From: Ammonifex degensii KC4 | Lineage (GTDB): Bacteria > Bacillota > Desulfotomaculia > Desulfotomaculales > Ammonificaceae | Direction of reading: 5' to 3' | NCBI RefSeq assembly: GCF_000024605.1 | Contig: NC_013385.1 | Span: forward strand, 739,501-803,500 | DNA: 64,000 bases | Part shown: piece by piece, positions 49,391 to 57,929 of the stretch | How the letters are laid out: each line of letters starts with the position of its first letter | How positions within the stretch are numbered: position 1 is the stretch's first letter | Made by a program: the position numbers and the translations under genes | Notes under the pieces: model-generated | Databases searched by the model: none | Told to the model about the DNA's origin: nothing | What the model saw: the letters and a program-made list of their open reading frames with translations, nothing else

Positions 49391-50248
49391 GTGGCGGTGC
49401 TCCTGGCAGAAGCGCTCTTCCTGACCAGCTCCTTCGGCCTGGTAGTCTTCTCCGCGCTGGCGTGGGCGCACCGCCCGGGGAAGTTCAGCAGGCTCGTGGG
49501 GGGAGTGGAAGGAGAGGCCCACCCGGCCTCGGGCGCCCGGCGGCGGGTCCCCGCCCGCCTCCCCTCCTCCGCCGTCGCGGCTTCCGCCCTCCTGCTGTTC
49601 GGGCTCCTCGCCCTCGCCGGAGACCCCGCCCTGGGGGCGTTCCTCGCGGCGTGCGTCTGCCTCGCGCCGCGCCTCGCCGCCCGCGCCCGGGAGGCGCTGC
49701 GGCGCGAGGCCGTGGTGTCCGGGCTCGAGGGGGTGTGCGGGGTGATGGCCACGGCCCTCCGCGCCGGGCAGGACGTCATGTCGGCCGTGGAGGGCTCCGT
49801 GAAGTACGCCCGCCCTCCCCTGAAGCGGGAGCTGGAGGAGCTGGTGGCGGAGGTGAAGCTGGGCCGGTCTCTCGGCGAGGCCGTGGAGAACTTCGCGAGG
49901 AAGTGGCCCTCGCCCGAGACGAGGCTCCTGGCGTACGCCGTGACGCTGGCCCAGAGGATGGGCGGGCAGGCGGTCCCAAAGGCGCTGCTGTCGGTCACTT
50001 CTTCCGTCCGGGAGCGGCTGGAGCTGAAGCACCAGGTGAGGGCGAAGACCACCTACCAGAGGGTGTCGGCCGTGGTGGTGGGAGCCGTCCCCCTCTGGTG
50101 CTTGGGCGTCATGTGGTTCCTGAACCCGGGCTTCCTCGGCTCCCTCCTGGAGACGCCCGGCGGCCGGGCGTGCTTCACCGTGGGCGTGGCGCTCCTGGTC
50201 GTGGGGTGGCTGCTCGCCTACGCGGCCAGCCGGGCGGAAGAGTTTTAG
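49391..50248 (+). CDS. tadB: TadB-like pilus platform protein, second copy
   Basis: The 285-residue protein has N-terminal helices, T2SSF domain (GVCGVMATALRAGQDVMSAV; LAYAVTLAQRMGG) and C-terminal helices ending in ASRAEEF. GTG start immediately behind the cpaF stop, with GAGAGGAGG inside cpaF. Confidence 0.85.
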   Translation: MAVLLAEALFLTSSFGLVVFSALAWAHRPGKFSRLVGGVEGEAHPASGARRRVPARLPSSAVAASALLLFGLLALAGDPALGAFLAACVCLAPRLAARAREALRREAVVSGLEGVCGVMATALRAGQDVMSAVEGSVKYARPPLKRELEELVAEVKLGRSLGEAVENFARKWPSPETRLLAYAVTLAQRMGGQAVPKALLSVTSSVRERLELKHQVRAKTTYQRVSAVVVGAVPLWCLGVMWFLNPGFLGSLLETPGGRACFTVGVALLVVGWLLAYAASRAEEF

Positions 50249-50266
50249 GAGGAGGGGAGAGACCGG

Positions 50267-51160
50267 ATGCCGGTGCTGTACACGGTGGCCGTCTTGGCCT
50301 TCGGCTTCGCGTCCTTCTTCGGCGTCCTGTGCCTCGCCCACAGGGTGTCGGGGCTGGAGGCGGCCTTCGAGAAGGGGGAGCGCCTCCGCGTGGAGGACGT
50401 GAGGGCCGCGCTCCTGCGCCTGCTCTCCGGCGCGCTGGAAGAGGTCTACCGGCGCGGCAGGAGGTTCTTGCCGGTGGGCTTCTTCTGGGACGCCGGGAGG
50501 TTCAGGGTGGCCGAGGACTCGGGTTCTCCCCTCTCCGCCGAGGCGCTGTGCGCCCTGCACCTGGTGGTCACCGCGTTTTTCGGCTCCTGCGCCCTCGTCT
50601 CGTGGCTCGTCGGGTCGGGCCAGCTCGTCTTCCCCACCCTGGCCCTCACCCTAGCGTCCCTCCTCGCCCCCTCGGTCTTCCTCGGCCACGCCAGGGCGAA
50701 GAGGAGGGCGCGGATGGCGCGCGAGACCCTCGCGCTGGCCGAGTTCACCGCCGTGGGCGTGGCCGCCGGGCTCACGCCCTGGGCGGCCCTGAAAGAGGCC
50801 GCCCAAGGAGGGGACGGCCCCCTCTACCGGGAAGTGAAGAGGGCCCTCGAAGAGGGGGAGGCGCAGGCGCGGTCGGGCCCCCGCACGGCGGTCCTGGGCG
50901 CCCTGGCGGAGGAACTGGGCGTCCCGGAGTTCAGCTCCTTCGCCGAGCTGGTGTGCCAGGCCATCGAGTACGGGGCGGAGGGGTTCGTGTCCGCCATCGA
51001 GGACGCCGTGAGGCACATGAGGGAAGTGCGCCGGGCCAAGCTGGAAGCGGCCGCCCAGAAGGCCCAATCGAAGATGCTCGTCCCCCTGCTCGTCCTGGTG
51101 GGGGCCATGATGTGCTTCCTCCTGGGCCCCCTCTTCGCGAGGGTCGGCGCCGCGTTCTGA
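50267..51160 (+). CDS. tadC: TadC-like pilus platform protein, second copy
   Basis: The 297-residue protein has an N-terminal helix, then a T2SSF domain (LALAEFTAVGVAAGLTPWAA; ELVCQAIEYGAEG) and two C-terminal helices. ATG behind GGAGGGGAG. It completes the order cpaB-cpaE-cpaF-tadB-tadC-pilin of the second locus. Confidence 0.85.
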   Translation: MPVLYTVAVLAFGFASFFGVLCLAHRVSGLEAAFEKGERLRVEDVRAALLRLLSGALEEVYRRGRRFLPVGFFWDAGRFRVAEDSGSPLSAEALCALHLVVTAFFGSCALVSWLVGSGQLVFPTLALTLASLLAPSVFLGHARAKRRARMARETLALAEFTAVGVAAGLTPWAALKEAAQGGDGPLYREVKRALEEGEAQARSGPRTAVLGALAEELGVPEFSSFAELVCQAIEYGAEGFVSAIEDAVRHMREVRRAKLEAAAQKAQSKMLVPLLVLVGAMMCFLLGPLFARVGAAF

Positions 51161-51184
51161 CCGGACGACTGCCGCCGCAGGCCT

Positions 51185-51223
51185 CGCCGGGGTCCAGACG
51201 GCCCCGGCGCCTTTCTTTTTTTT
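51185..51223 (+). terminator. Intrinsic terminator before the second pilin-like gene
   Basis: An 8-bp stem (CGCCGGGG / CCCCGGCG), then CCTTTCTTTTTTTT and the strong ribosome binding site GGAAAGGAGGTGATC. It mirrors the arrangement before the Flp gene at 37881. Confidence 0.85.
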
Positions 51224-51244
51224 GGAAAGGAGGTGATCGGAAGG

Positions 51245-51439
51245 ATGCGCGGGCTGGTGAAGAAGGCTTCCGACGGGCTCCTGCGCCTGTGGGCGCGCCT
51301 GCAGTGCGGGTCGAGGGGCGACTTCGTGCAGCAGGCCCTCTTCTGGGCACTGATCGTGGTAGTCGCCATCGCCATCCTCGCGGGCATCGGCTACAAGGTA
51401 GTGCAAAAGTTCACGGCCATCAACAACGCCTTGGACTGA
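51245..51439 (+). CDS. Atypical Flp-like pilin
   Basis: The 64-residue protein has a basic leader ending SRG, then DFVQQALFWALIVVVAIAIL, one helix, and a short polar tail (VQKFTAINNALD) much like that of the Flp pilin (AETINNANSTY). The canonical Glu-Tyr at +5/+6 is replaced by Gln-Ala. It has pilin-level translation signals (ATG, extended Shine-Dalgarno). It probably forms the second pilus or a pilin-like membrane ring. Confidence 0.7.
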   Translation: MRGLVKKASDGLLRLWARLQCGSRGDFVQQALFWALIVVVAIAILAGIGYKVVQKFTAINNALD

Positions 51440-51448
51440 CGCCCGCCC

Positions 51449-51491
51449 GTGGCCGGGAAGGGAGAGTCCCCCTTCCCGGCCACCGCCTTTT
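51449..51491 (+). terminator. Intrinsic terminator after the pilin-like gene
   Basis: A 14-bp perfect stem (GTGGCCGGGAAGGG / CCCTTCCCGGCCAC) with a 7-base loop, then CGCCTTTTCG. Confidence 0.85.
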
Positions 51492-51546
51492 CGTGGGGGA
51501 TTCCCCGCCCGAGAGGTCCAGTATTCGAAAGGAGGGGAAAGCTTCA

Positions 51547-52014
51547 GTGCGGTGGAGGAAGGCGGTGGCCGCGGCGGGGATCGTCCTGCTCCTCGCGCTC
51601 GCGGCCGGGGCCGCGGCGTGGTCTTGTCTGAGGGGGAGGGCGACGGGGGACGGCCCGCCGCCGAAGGCGAACGTGAGCACCGAGCTCCCGGGGTCGCAGG
51701 AAGAGGTCAACGACGCCACCTTTTCGGGGCGGGTCGTGAGGCTCGACCCCGCCAGGAAGGCCTTCCTGATGAAGGTCGAGTCCACCCCGGGCAGGCGCAG
51801 GGAGGCGGTCGGCAGGGAGCTGTGGTTCTACACCGTGCCCGAGACCTTCTGGCAGGAGGGCAACACCGCCTGCGGGAGGGAAGACCGCTTCTCCCACCTG
51901 AAGCCGGGGACGCACGTGGACGTCCTGGCGCGTGAAAACGTGGCGCTGGCCGTCCACTACGTGCCCGAGTCCGGCCCCACTGAGGAGGAGCGGGGAGGAG
52001 GGGAGAGTAAGTGA
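51547..52014 (+). CDS. Signal-anchored small extracytoplasmic protein
   Basis: The 155-residue protein has one N-terminal membrane helix, then a small beta-rich domain (FSGRVVRLDPARKAFLMKVE ... HLKPGTHVDVLARENVALAV) reminiscent of DUF5666/OB-like folds. GTG start behind AAAGGAGGGG. It is coupled to the next gene by TGATG overlap, and the two share layout, so they may be a heteromeric pair. Confidence 0.55.
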   Translation: MRWRKAVAAAGIVLLLALAAGAAAWSCLRGRATGDGPPPKANVSTELPGSQEEVNDATFSGRVVRLDPARKAFLMKVESTPGRRREAVGRELWFYTVPETFWQEGNTACGREDRFSHLKPGTHVDVLARENVALAVHYVPESGPTEEERGGGESK

Positions 52015-52466
52015 TGTTGCGGAAGCGGCTCCTGGCAGTCCTCCTCGTGGCGGCCTTCCTCGCCGGGGGCGTGGCGGGCTGGTGCGCGCGCCGACTCTAC
52101 CCTCCTCCCACGGCACCGCCGGGCGAGGCCACGGTCTCCGCCCCGGCGTCGCCCGCGGAGGACACCGGCTTCGCGTCCAGGATGGTAGTGGGAACCGCCA
52201 CCCGCGTCGAGCCGACTTCCATAGCCCTGCGGGTGCGGGAGGGGAAGTGGACGGGTACCACGGCCGAGGCGCGGGCGGACAGCGACACCTATGTGGTGGT
52301 GGGCGCGGAGACGGTCAAGAAGAAGGGAGGAGAGACGGATCTCACCCGCTGGTTCAAGCCCGGCGACACCGTCGGCGTGGTGTTCGACACGGACTTCCGG
52401 TTCGACAGGGACAGGGAAACGCTTTGCGGGAAGGCGCTCTCGGTCTGGAAGCCCGCCGGGAGCTGA
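52014..52466 (+). CDS. Signal-anchored small extracytoplasmic protein, partner of 51547
   Basis: The 150-residue protein has one membrane helix, a Pro-rich linker and a beta-rich domain (VVGTATRVEPTSIALRVREG; WFKPGDTVGVVFDTDF) similar in plan to the preceding protein. The ATG overlaps the preceding stop. Function unknown; likely an accessory of the pilus or surface layer. Confidence 0.55.
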   Translation: MLRKRLLAVLLVAAFLAGGVAGWCARRLYPPPTAPPGEATVSAPASPAEDTGFASRMVVGTATRVEPTSIALRVREGKWTGTTAEARADSDTYVVVGAETVKKKGGETDLTRWFKPGDTVGVVFDTDFRFDRDRETLCGKALSVWKPAGS

Positions 52467-52471
52467 GTGTG

Positions 52472-52480
52472 TGCTATGAT
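52472..52480 (+). promoter_or_regulatory. Possible extended -10 promoter
   Basis: TGCTATGAT fits an extended -10 element 74 bases before the next start, in one of the few gaps with room for a promoter. No good -35 is seen at the usual distance. Confidence 0.3.
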
Positions 52481-52553
52481 TAACATGATTGGAGGGGAGG
52501 GAGACCGCGATCTCCCCCCTCCGATCCGTCAAGACTCGAGGGAGGTGGGTTCT

Positions 52554-53705
52554 TTGAGGAAAGCGTTCGGTCTGGCGTCCCTGCTCGTCGCGTTCGCGCT
52601 CGCGCTCTTCGCCTGGGTCCCGCCCGGCCCGGCGGCCGAGCTCCACGCGAAGTTCGTCATCGGGAAGACCACCTACTGGGTGAAGGGGCAGGGCCACTCC
52701 ATGGACGTCGCCCCGTTCGTCGAGAACGACCGCACCTACGTGCCGGTCAGGTTCCTGGCCTACGCTTTAGGCGTGCCCGAGAGCGGGGTCGAGTGGGACC
52801 CGGCGGCGCGGAAGGTGACCCTCACGAAGGACGGCACGACCGTGGCGCTGGTGGTGGGCCGGCCCACCGTCTGGGTGAACGGCCGGGCGAGGGCGATGGA
52901 CGTCGCCCCGTTAGTAATCCCGCCCGGAAGGACGGTGCTCCCGGCCAGGTTCGTGGCCGAGGCCTTCGGGTACACGGTGGTGTGGGACAACGCTACCCGG
53001 AGCGTGCTGGTGTACGCCCCCGAGCCCTCGGGCTACAGGATAGACATGGCGCTGGCGCGGGCCGGGAAGCTCGCACCGCCCCCGGGCGCCGTGGCTCCCC
53101 CCGACAGCGGGAACACCTTCAGCTTCCCGCCCAGCAAGAAGTGCAGGACGCTGGAGTGCAGGGTGGGGTCGAGGTACGCCACCGTGACCGACTGGGACGG
53201 GAACACCTACACGGTAGACCTGGGCACGGAGTGCGTCCTGGCGGGCGATGCGGCGACCGTCCAGCGCGCCAAAGAATGGTACCCGCACATTTACAACGAC
53301 AGCAACACCTATGTGATACCGGGGCTACCGGACAACTCGCTCTACGCCGTTTACGTCCCCTTCCTGAAGGTCGCGGAGCTCATAGGCGTCCCGAAGGGGA
53401 ACGTGGTGTGGGACGGTGAACACCTCGCCGTCTTCGGCTACAAGGGCAAGCTCGCCAACTACCAGGTGTTCGCCGCGGGGTCGAGGGAAGTGGTCGCCAA
53501 CTTCTCCGACTACGGCGAGAAGATAAGCCTTGTCCACCCATTGCTGGCCCGCGACGGCCTGCCGATGTACGGAACCAGCAACATGTCGGACATAAAACCC
53601 TTGTGTTGCTACATGCTACGGTGCTTCTACGACGGCGGCTTCAACCACGAGACGGGGGTGTACCGGCTGGAGATAAGACCCCTGATGGGAACCACGCCGC
53701 AGTAG
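52554..53705 (+). CDS. Secreted stalk-domain protein (copper amine oxidase N-like)
   Basis: The 383-residue protein has a signal peptide (cleavage near PAAE) and a two-lobed 'copper amine oxidase N-terminal' module (VPVRFLAYALGVPESGVEW ... ; LPARFVAEAFGYTVVW). A third partial copy appears near residue 275 (VYVPFLKVAELIGVPKG, NVVWDGEHLAV). C-terminal cysteines in PLCCYMLRC. TTG start after GGGAGGTGG. Probably a surface or pilus-shaft protein. Confidence 0.7.
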   Translation: MRKAFGLASLLVAFALALFAWVPPGPAAELHAKFVIGKTTYWVKGQGHSMDVAPFVENDRTYVPVRFLAYALGVPESGVEWDPAARKVTLTKDGTTVALVVGRPTVWVNGRARAMDVAPLVIPPGRTVLPARFVAEAFGYTVVWDNATRSVLVYAPEPSGYRIDMALARAGKLAPPPGAVAPPDSGNTFSFPPSKKCRTLECRVGSRYATVTDWDGNTYTVDLGTECVLAGDAATVQRAKEWYPHIYNDSNTYVIPGLPDNSLYAVYVPFLKVAELIGVPKGNVVWDGEHLAVFGYKGKLANYQVFAAGSREVVANFSDYGEKISLVHPLLARDGLPMYGTSNMSDIKPLCCYMLRCFYDGGFNHETGVYRLEIRPLMGTTPQ

Positions 53706-53721
53706 CCGGGAGGACCGGTCG

Positions 53722-53766
53722 GGGCCCGGGCGCGGGACGGAACCGCCCCGGGCCCTCCCTTTTTTC
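53722..53766 (+). terminator. Intrinsic terminator
   Basis: A 9-bp stem (GGGCCCGGG / CCCGGGCCC) with a 16-base loop, then CTCCCTTTTTT. Confidence 0.75.
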
Positions 53767-53800
53767 TGGAGGCAGTCTTTCGGAAAGGAGGTGGCGCAGG

Positions 53801-56068
53801 TTGAGGTTCTGGAAGAGGCTCCTGGCGTGCGCGGCGCTCCTGGCCTTCCTCGCGGCCCCCGCCCTGGCCGGAGACCAGTGGACGGATCCTGAGCGGGAGG
53901 GCTTCCAGGCCCCGCCGTCGTACGCGGCCATGGGGAGGACGGAGTACGCCCGGAAGCACTGGGTGGACTTCTACCTCAACGACGGCGCGCAGGACTTCCA
54001 CCTGTTCTCCGGCTACTGCGACGTGTTCTGCACGCCCGGCGACCTGGGCCAGGGGTACACGGCCATCGACGACTTCGACAGAGAGTACGCCTTCCCCGCC
54101 TTCGGCGCGGCGATGATCCTCGCCAGCCTGGGAGTGCCGTACGAGCCCATAAACAGCACGGACGGGTACTGGCTGGTGAGCCCCGCGTTCTGGAGGGAGT
54201 ACACACTGCGGCACCCCGAGATCCTGCAGTGGAACGCCTTCTTCATCGCGGGCGGCGAACAGATACTGGACGTGCCGATAGGTAGTAGCTACACCGGCTT
54301 CCCGGACGGGAGTGCCCCCAAACCCTTGTCGGAGACCGTCAATAACCCCTTGTGCGTGTACAACTGCACCAGCAACGGGGAGGCGCCGGGGTTCAAGGCG
54401 GCCGGCTGGGAGGGGACTCCGGGGGCCCCGGGGAGCAGAGTGCGCTACTGGTGGAGCACCTCCCCGGTGTCGCCGGTGAAGGTGCGGAAGGAGGCGGCCG
54501 CCACCCTGGCGTACAACAGCTACACTTCCCGCGCGGTGATCAAGTACCAGTTCACCCGCGACATAGCGGTCACCGAGCTGAAGCCCCTCGGCGACCCGGC
54601 GGGCGGCAAGCAGTCCTGGGAGGCCACGGTCGTCAACTACACTCCCTTCGTGGCCCTGGGAGTCCGCCTGAGGGCGTACGTCGCCACCGCGGCGGGGAAG
54701 TCCCTGGCAGCGGAGACTTCCACCGACATAGGCCCGGCCCCGGTGCTGGACTGGCGCACCGGCGGGGTCAAGAGGCCGGAGACGACCTGGTGGGACGGCC
54801 CGGGCGTGGTGAGGACGGACCGCAACAACGTGATAAAGTGGAGGTTCACCGTCGACGTCCCCGCCTCCGGGGACTACAGCGTGACCGCCTCGGCCAACCT
54901 GGACTTCTCCGGCGTCAGGGGGAAGCCCGAGCCCCTGAGCCTCAAGACCGCCTACGGCGACGCCACGCGCTTCGACGGCATAGACAAGCCGTACCACGAG
55001 ACGAAGGCGCTCTTCCGCCCTCCCGGCAACCTCCTGGACTCCATCGAGGGCGGCGTGGAGGGCTACCTCGACAACTGGCTGACGGTGGACGTGAAGGGCA
55101 ACCAGGTGCAGAGCCCCCTGCCGGACTACGAGGCGGTGTACGTCAAGGTGTTCGACCCCAGCGGCAACGAGGTGCCGGACGGCGGGGAAGTCGACCCCGA
55201 CAGGAGCTACCGCATCGTGGCGCGCTTCGTGCAGAAGAACCCGAAGTTCACCCAAGGGCAGTACGTCCGGACGGCCATAGGCATGGAGGACAACGGCACG
55301 AACGTGCTGAAGTACGACGACGCCACGTGGTTCGCGGGCCCCGGGCAGCACGTGGACCTGGTGGTGGACTCCTACAGGTTCGGCGGGCCGCCCAGGACGG
55401 TCACGCTCTTCGGCTCGGTCAACGGCGACCGCCGGGTGGAGGAGTCGGACTACGGCAACAACCGGGCGTACGTCAGCCTGAGGGTCAGGGGCTTAAAAGA
55501 GGGCAACCTGTCCGTCACCGGCCTCTCCACGGGGGCCACCGCCAGCGGCGGCTACGACACGGCCGAGCCGGGGAAGAGCTACACGGCCACCGCCACCTTC
55601 AAGTCCACCTTCCCCGTGGCCGGGAGCGCGTGGGTGCGCCTCTACTGGAAGACGGAAGACCCCGCCGGGCCCGTGACCCTCATAAAGGAGGAGAAGAGGA
55701 GCTTCAGCCCGGGCGGGGAGGTCCAGCTCTCCGCCACGTGGACCATGCCGCAGAACGCCAGGAGCGGGGTGCTGTACGCCACGGTGGCCGAGAAGTGGGA
55801 CGGCAGCAAGTGGGTCACGGAACCCTTCGAGGGGGCGGACGGCAAGCGGTACACGGAGCAGGACTACACCGACAACGTGGCCTACAGGTCGGTGAGCGTC
55901 AGGGTGCAGCCGAGCCAGACCCGGAAGGAGCAGAAGTACCTGCGCGTCATCACCCGCCAGGAGCAGGTGCAGGTGACCCGGACGGTCTGGTACCAGGACG
56001 GCGTGTGGGTGGTGAACACCACCGACCAGCCCGGCCGGGTGCAGACGGAAGTGTTCCTCGTGAAGTAG
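53801..56068 (+). CDS. Very large secreted protein with CARDB-like domains
   Basis: The 755-residue protein has a signal peptide (cleavage near ALAG), an aromatic-rich N-terminal region with Cys pairs (SGYCDVFCTPG; CVYNC), and several beta-sandwich units (VVDSYRFGGPPRTVTLFG ... YGNNRAYVSL; AEPGKSYTATATF). The repeated 'DY-NNxAY-S-RV' strand ends are typical of CARDB. TTG start behind AAAGGAGGTGG. The domain plan resembles the protein at 30301, consistent with duplicated loci. Candidate adhesin or pilus-tip protein. Confidence 0.6.
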   Translation: MRFWKRLLACAALLAFLAAPALAGDQWTDPEREGFQAPPSYAAMGRTEYARKHWVDFYLNDGAQDFHLFSGYCDVFCTPGDLGQGYTAIDDFDREYAFPAFGAAMILASLGVPYEPINSTDGYWLVSPAFWREYTLRHPEILQWNAFFIAGGEQILDVPIGSSYTGFPDGSAPKPLSETVNNPLCVYNCTSNGEAPGFKAAGWEGTPGAPGSRVRYWWSTSPVSPVKVRKEAAATLAYNSYTSRAVIKYQFTRDIAVTELKPLGDPAGGKQSWEATVVNYTPFVALGVRLRAYVATAAGKSLAAETSTDIGPAPVLDWRTGGVKRPETTWWDGPGVVRTDRNNVIKWRFTVDVPASGDYSVTASANLDFSGVRGKPEPLSLKTAYGDATRFDGIDKPYHETKALFRPPGNLLDSIEGGVEGYLDNWLTVDVKGNQVQSPLPDYEAVYVKVFDPSGNEVPDGGEVDPDRSYRIVARFVQKNPKFTQGQYVRTAIGMEDNGTNVLKYDDATWFAGPGQHVDLVVDSYRFGGPPRTVTLFGSVNGDRRVEESDYGNNRAYVSLRVRGLKEGNLSVTGLSTGATASGGYDTAEPGKSYTATATFKSTFPVAGSAWVRLYWKTEDPAGPVTLIKEEKRSFSPGGEVQLSATWTMPQNARSGVLYATVAEKWDGSKWVTEPFEGADGKRYTEQDYTDNVAYRSVSVRVQPSQTRKEQKYLRVITRQEQVQVTRTVWYQDGVWVVNTTDQPGRVQTEVFLVK

Positions 56069-56069
56069 C

Positions 56070-56108
56070 GTCCCCGGGAGGCCCCGCCCCGGGGACTCTT
56101 CTTTTTCC
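56070..56108 (+). terminator. Intrinsic terminator
   Basis: A 9-bp perfect stem (GTCCCCGGG / CCCGGGGAC) with a 9-base loop, then TCTTCTTTTT. Confidence 0.85.
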
Positions 56109-56129
56109 GGAAAGGAGGTGAGGCGGGTC

Positions 56130-57866
56130 GTGCGCTTCAGGAAGCTGGCCGCGGCGGTCCTGGCGGCGCTCCTCGCCGCGTCCCTCCTGCTCCCCGGCAG
56201 GGCGGGCGCGGAGACCGCCACCCTGGTGGAGAGGAACGGCGAGGAGGTGACCGTGGCGGAGGGCTACTGGAAGCTCCTGACCTCGTCCGACGGGAAGCAG
56301 TACCGGGTCTTCTTCCTGACCGCCCCGGCGGTGAGCTCCAAGGGGAGGAGGCACGCGCCCCCGGAGGCCTTCGTCGACACTTCCCGCTACGAGAACGTCA
56401 CCGTGACCGAGTGGCGCGCGGTCACCTCGTACGAAGAGGCGGTCATCCGCAGCCCGCTGGTCCAGAGGGTGGAGCAGGAGCGCAAGGGCAGCGGCAGGGT
56501 CAGGGTACAGCTCTTGAACGACAGCCCCTACGCGGGCGAGAGGGTGAGGGTCGAGATGACGGCGCCCGCCCGGGGCTCCGGGGAGACGACCCTGGCCGCC
56601 GGGGGTGGCACGGGGTCGGTCACCCTGGACGCGGGCGTCAACACGCCCGGCTTCGTGAACACCCAGGTGAAGGCCACGGTGGTGGAGAACCTGGACCCCC
56701 TCGTGCGGGACGACTACAGGTACCCCCAGGGGCTGGACACCGCGTGGCAGGGGCAGGTGTACTTCGACTTCTACGCGCCCGGCATAACCCTGTCGCCCTC
56801 CGGCGCGGGCCTGCAGGTCGCCGTGCGCAACCCCAACGAGGTCCGCGGGCAGATCCAGGTGTACTACGAGATGCGGAGGGTGAGGGACGGCTCCCTAGTG
56901 TCCTCCGGCTTCCTCAGCAGGTTCGGCGACCCGGGGGCGTGGTGGAACGCTGGGGAGACCAGAACCTTCAGCCTCTCCCGCCCGCCGGAGGCGTACCAGG
57001 AGAGCGTCAGGGTGACGGTCGGAGCCAGGTACGGGAACGACGGCGGCCCCAGGTCGGAGGCGTCGTACACCTTCGAAGTCCTCGCTCCCGGCGTGAGCCT
57101 TTCCGACCAGGGCAGTTATGTCCGCGTCTACGTCACCAACCGCAACAACTTCGGGGGCTACGTCCGGGTGAGCATCTCCCACGACGGCACGCAGATATAC
57201 CTGAACACGTTCTGGATGGGGGCCGGTGGTTCTTGGAGCTACGACGTGCAGAAGAAGGCCGACTCCGGCGGCACGCACACGGTGTCGGCCGCGGCCAGGT
57301 TCAACCCGGAGAACGGGCCCGTCAACTCGAGCTCGATCACCTACCAGGTCTTGGCCCCCGGCGTGAGCCTGAGCGATTACGGTAGCTACGTCCGCGTCTA
57401 CGTCACCAACCGCAACAACTTCGGGGGCTACGTCCGGGTGAGCATTTCCCACGACGGCACGCAGATATACCTGAACACCTTCTGGATGGGGGCCGGTAGT
57501 TCTTGGAGCTACGACGTGACGAAGAAGAAGAGTTCCGGCTGGCACACGGTGTCGGCCGCGGCCAGGTTCAACCCGGAGAACGGGCCCAAGAACAGCAGTT
57601 CGACGTCTTACTATGTCGAGTCGCCACCGCCGCCCTACGTCTACACCAGCGGGGGCACGGTGTACGTCTACAACCCCTCCTCCGAGGGCGGCTGGTTCAG
57701 GGTGTGGGACGACAAGCTCGGCTACCTGGCGGGCGGGAGCAGCTACGAGGCCCGCATCGGCCCCCACGAGACCTGGTCGTACTATGTGGGGAACGGCCAC
57801 AGCGGCGCGTTCAAGGGCTGGAACTACGACTACTCGAGGCGCAACGCGAGTAGCTGGAGCACCTGA
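56130..57866 (+). CDS. Secreted repeat protein with near-identical tandem 90-residue units
   Basis: The 578-residue protein has a signal peptide (cleavage near AGAE), an N-terminal region with charged strands, then repeated beta-sandwich units beginning LAPGVSLSD. Two units are almost identical (both contain YVRVYVTNRNNFGGYVRVSI and FNPENGP) and a third, older unit (YAPGITLSPSGAGLQVAVRN) precedes them. The C-terminus is Tyr/Ser/Gly-rich. GTG start behind AAAGGAGGTG. Likely a surface fibre or adhesin whose length varies by repeat number. Confidence 0.65.
   Translation: MRFRKLAAAVLAALLAASLLLPGRAGAETATLVERNGEEVTVAEGYWKLLTSSDGKQYRVFFLTAPAVSSKGRRHAPPEAFVDTSRYENVTVTEWRAVTSYEEAVIRSPLVQRVEQERKGSGRVRVQLLNDSPYAGERVRVEMTAPARGSGETTLAAGGGTGSVTLDAGVNTPGFVNTQVKATVVENLDPLVRDDYRYPQGLDTAWQGQVYFDFYAPGITLSPSGAGLQVAVRNPNEVRGQIQVYYEMRRVRDGSLVSSGFLSRFGDPGAWWNAGETRTFSLSRPPEAYQESVRVTVGARYGNDGGPRSEASYTFEVLAPGVSLSDQGSYVRVYVTNRNNFGGYVRVSISHDGTQIYLNTFWMGAGGSWSYDVQKKADSGGTHTVSAAARFNPENGPVNSSSITYQVLAPGVSLSDYGSYVRVYVTNRNNFGGYVRVSISHDGTQIYLNTFWMGAGSSWSYDVTKKKSSGWHTVSAAARFNPENGPKNSSSTSYYVESPPPPYVYTSGGTVYVYNPSSEGGWFRVWDDKLGYLAGGSSYEARIGPHETWSYYVGNGHSGAFKGWNYDYSRRNASSWST
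57091..57630 (+). repeat. Tandem 270-bp coding repeat
   Basis: GCGTGAGCCT at 57091 recurs at 57361, giving a period of 270 bases (90 codons). Long stretches, for example around TACGTCCGGGTGAGCAT, are identical at the DNA level between the two units. Confidence 0.8.
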
Positions 57867-57867
57867 C

Positions 57868-57902
57868 GCGGGGAGTATTCCCTCCCCGCTTTTCTTTTTT
57901 TT
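57868..57902 (+). terminator. Intrinsic terminator
   Basis: An 8-bp stem (GCGGGGAG / CTCCCCGC) with a 6-base loop, then TTTTCTTTTTTTT. Confidence 0.85.
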
Positions 57903-57929
57903 CCGAAACGACCGTGCGGGGTGGTGGTC

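Noticed and set aside
53603-53800. Extended upstream start for the large secreted protein at 53801
   Set aside because: The longer frame would bypass the strong AAAGGAGGTGG site and place a signal peptide in the interior.
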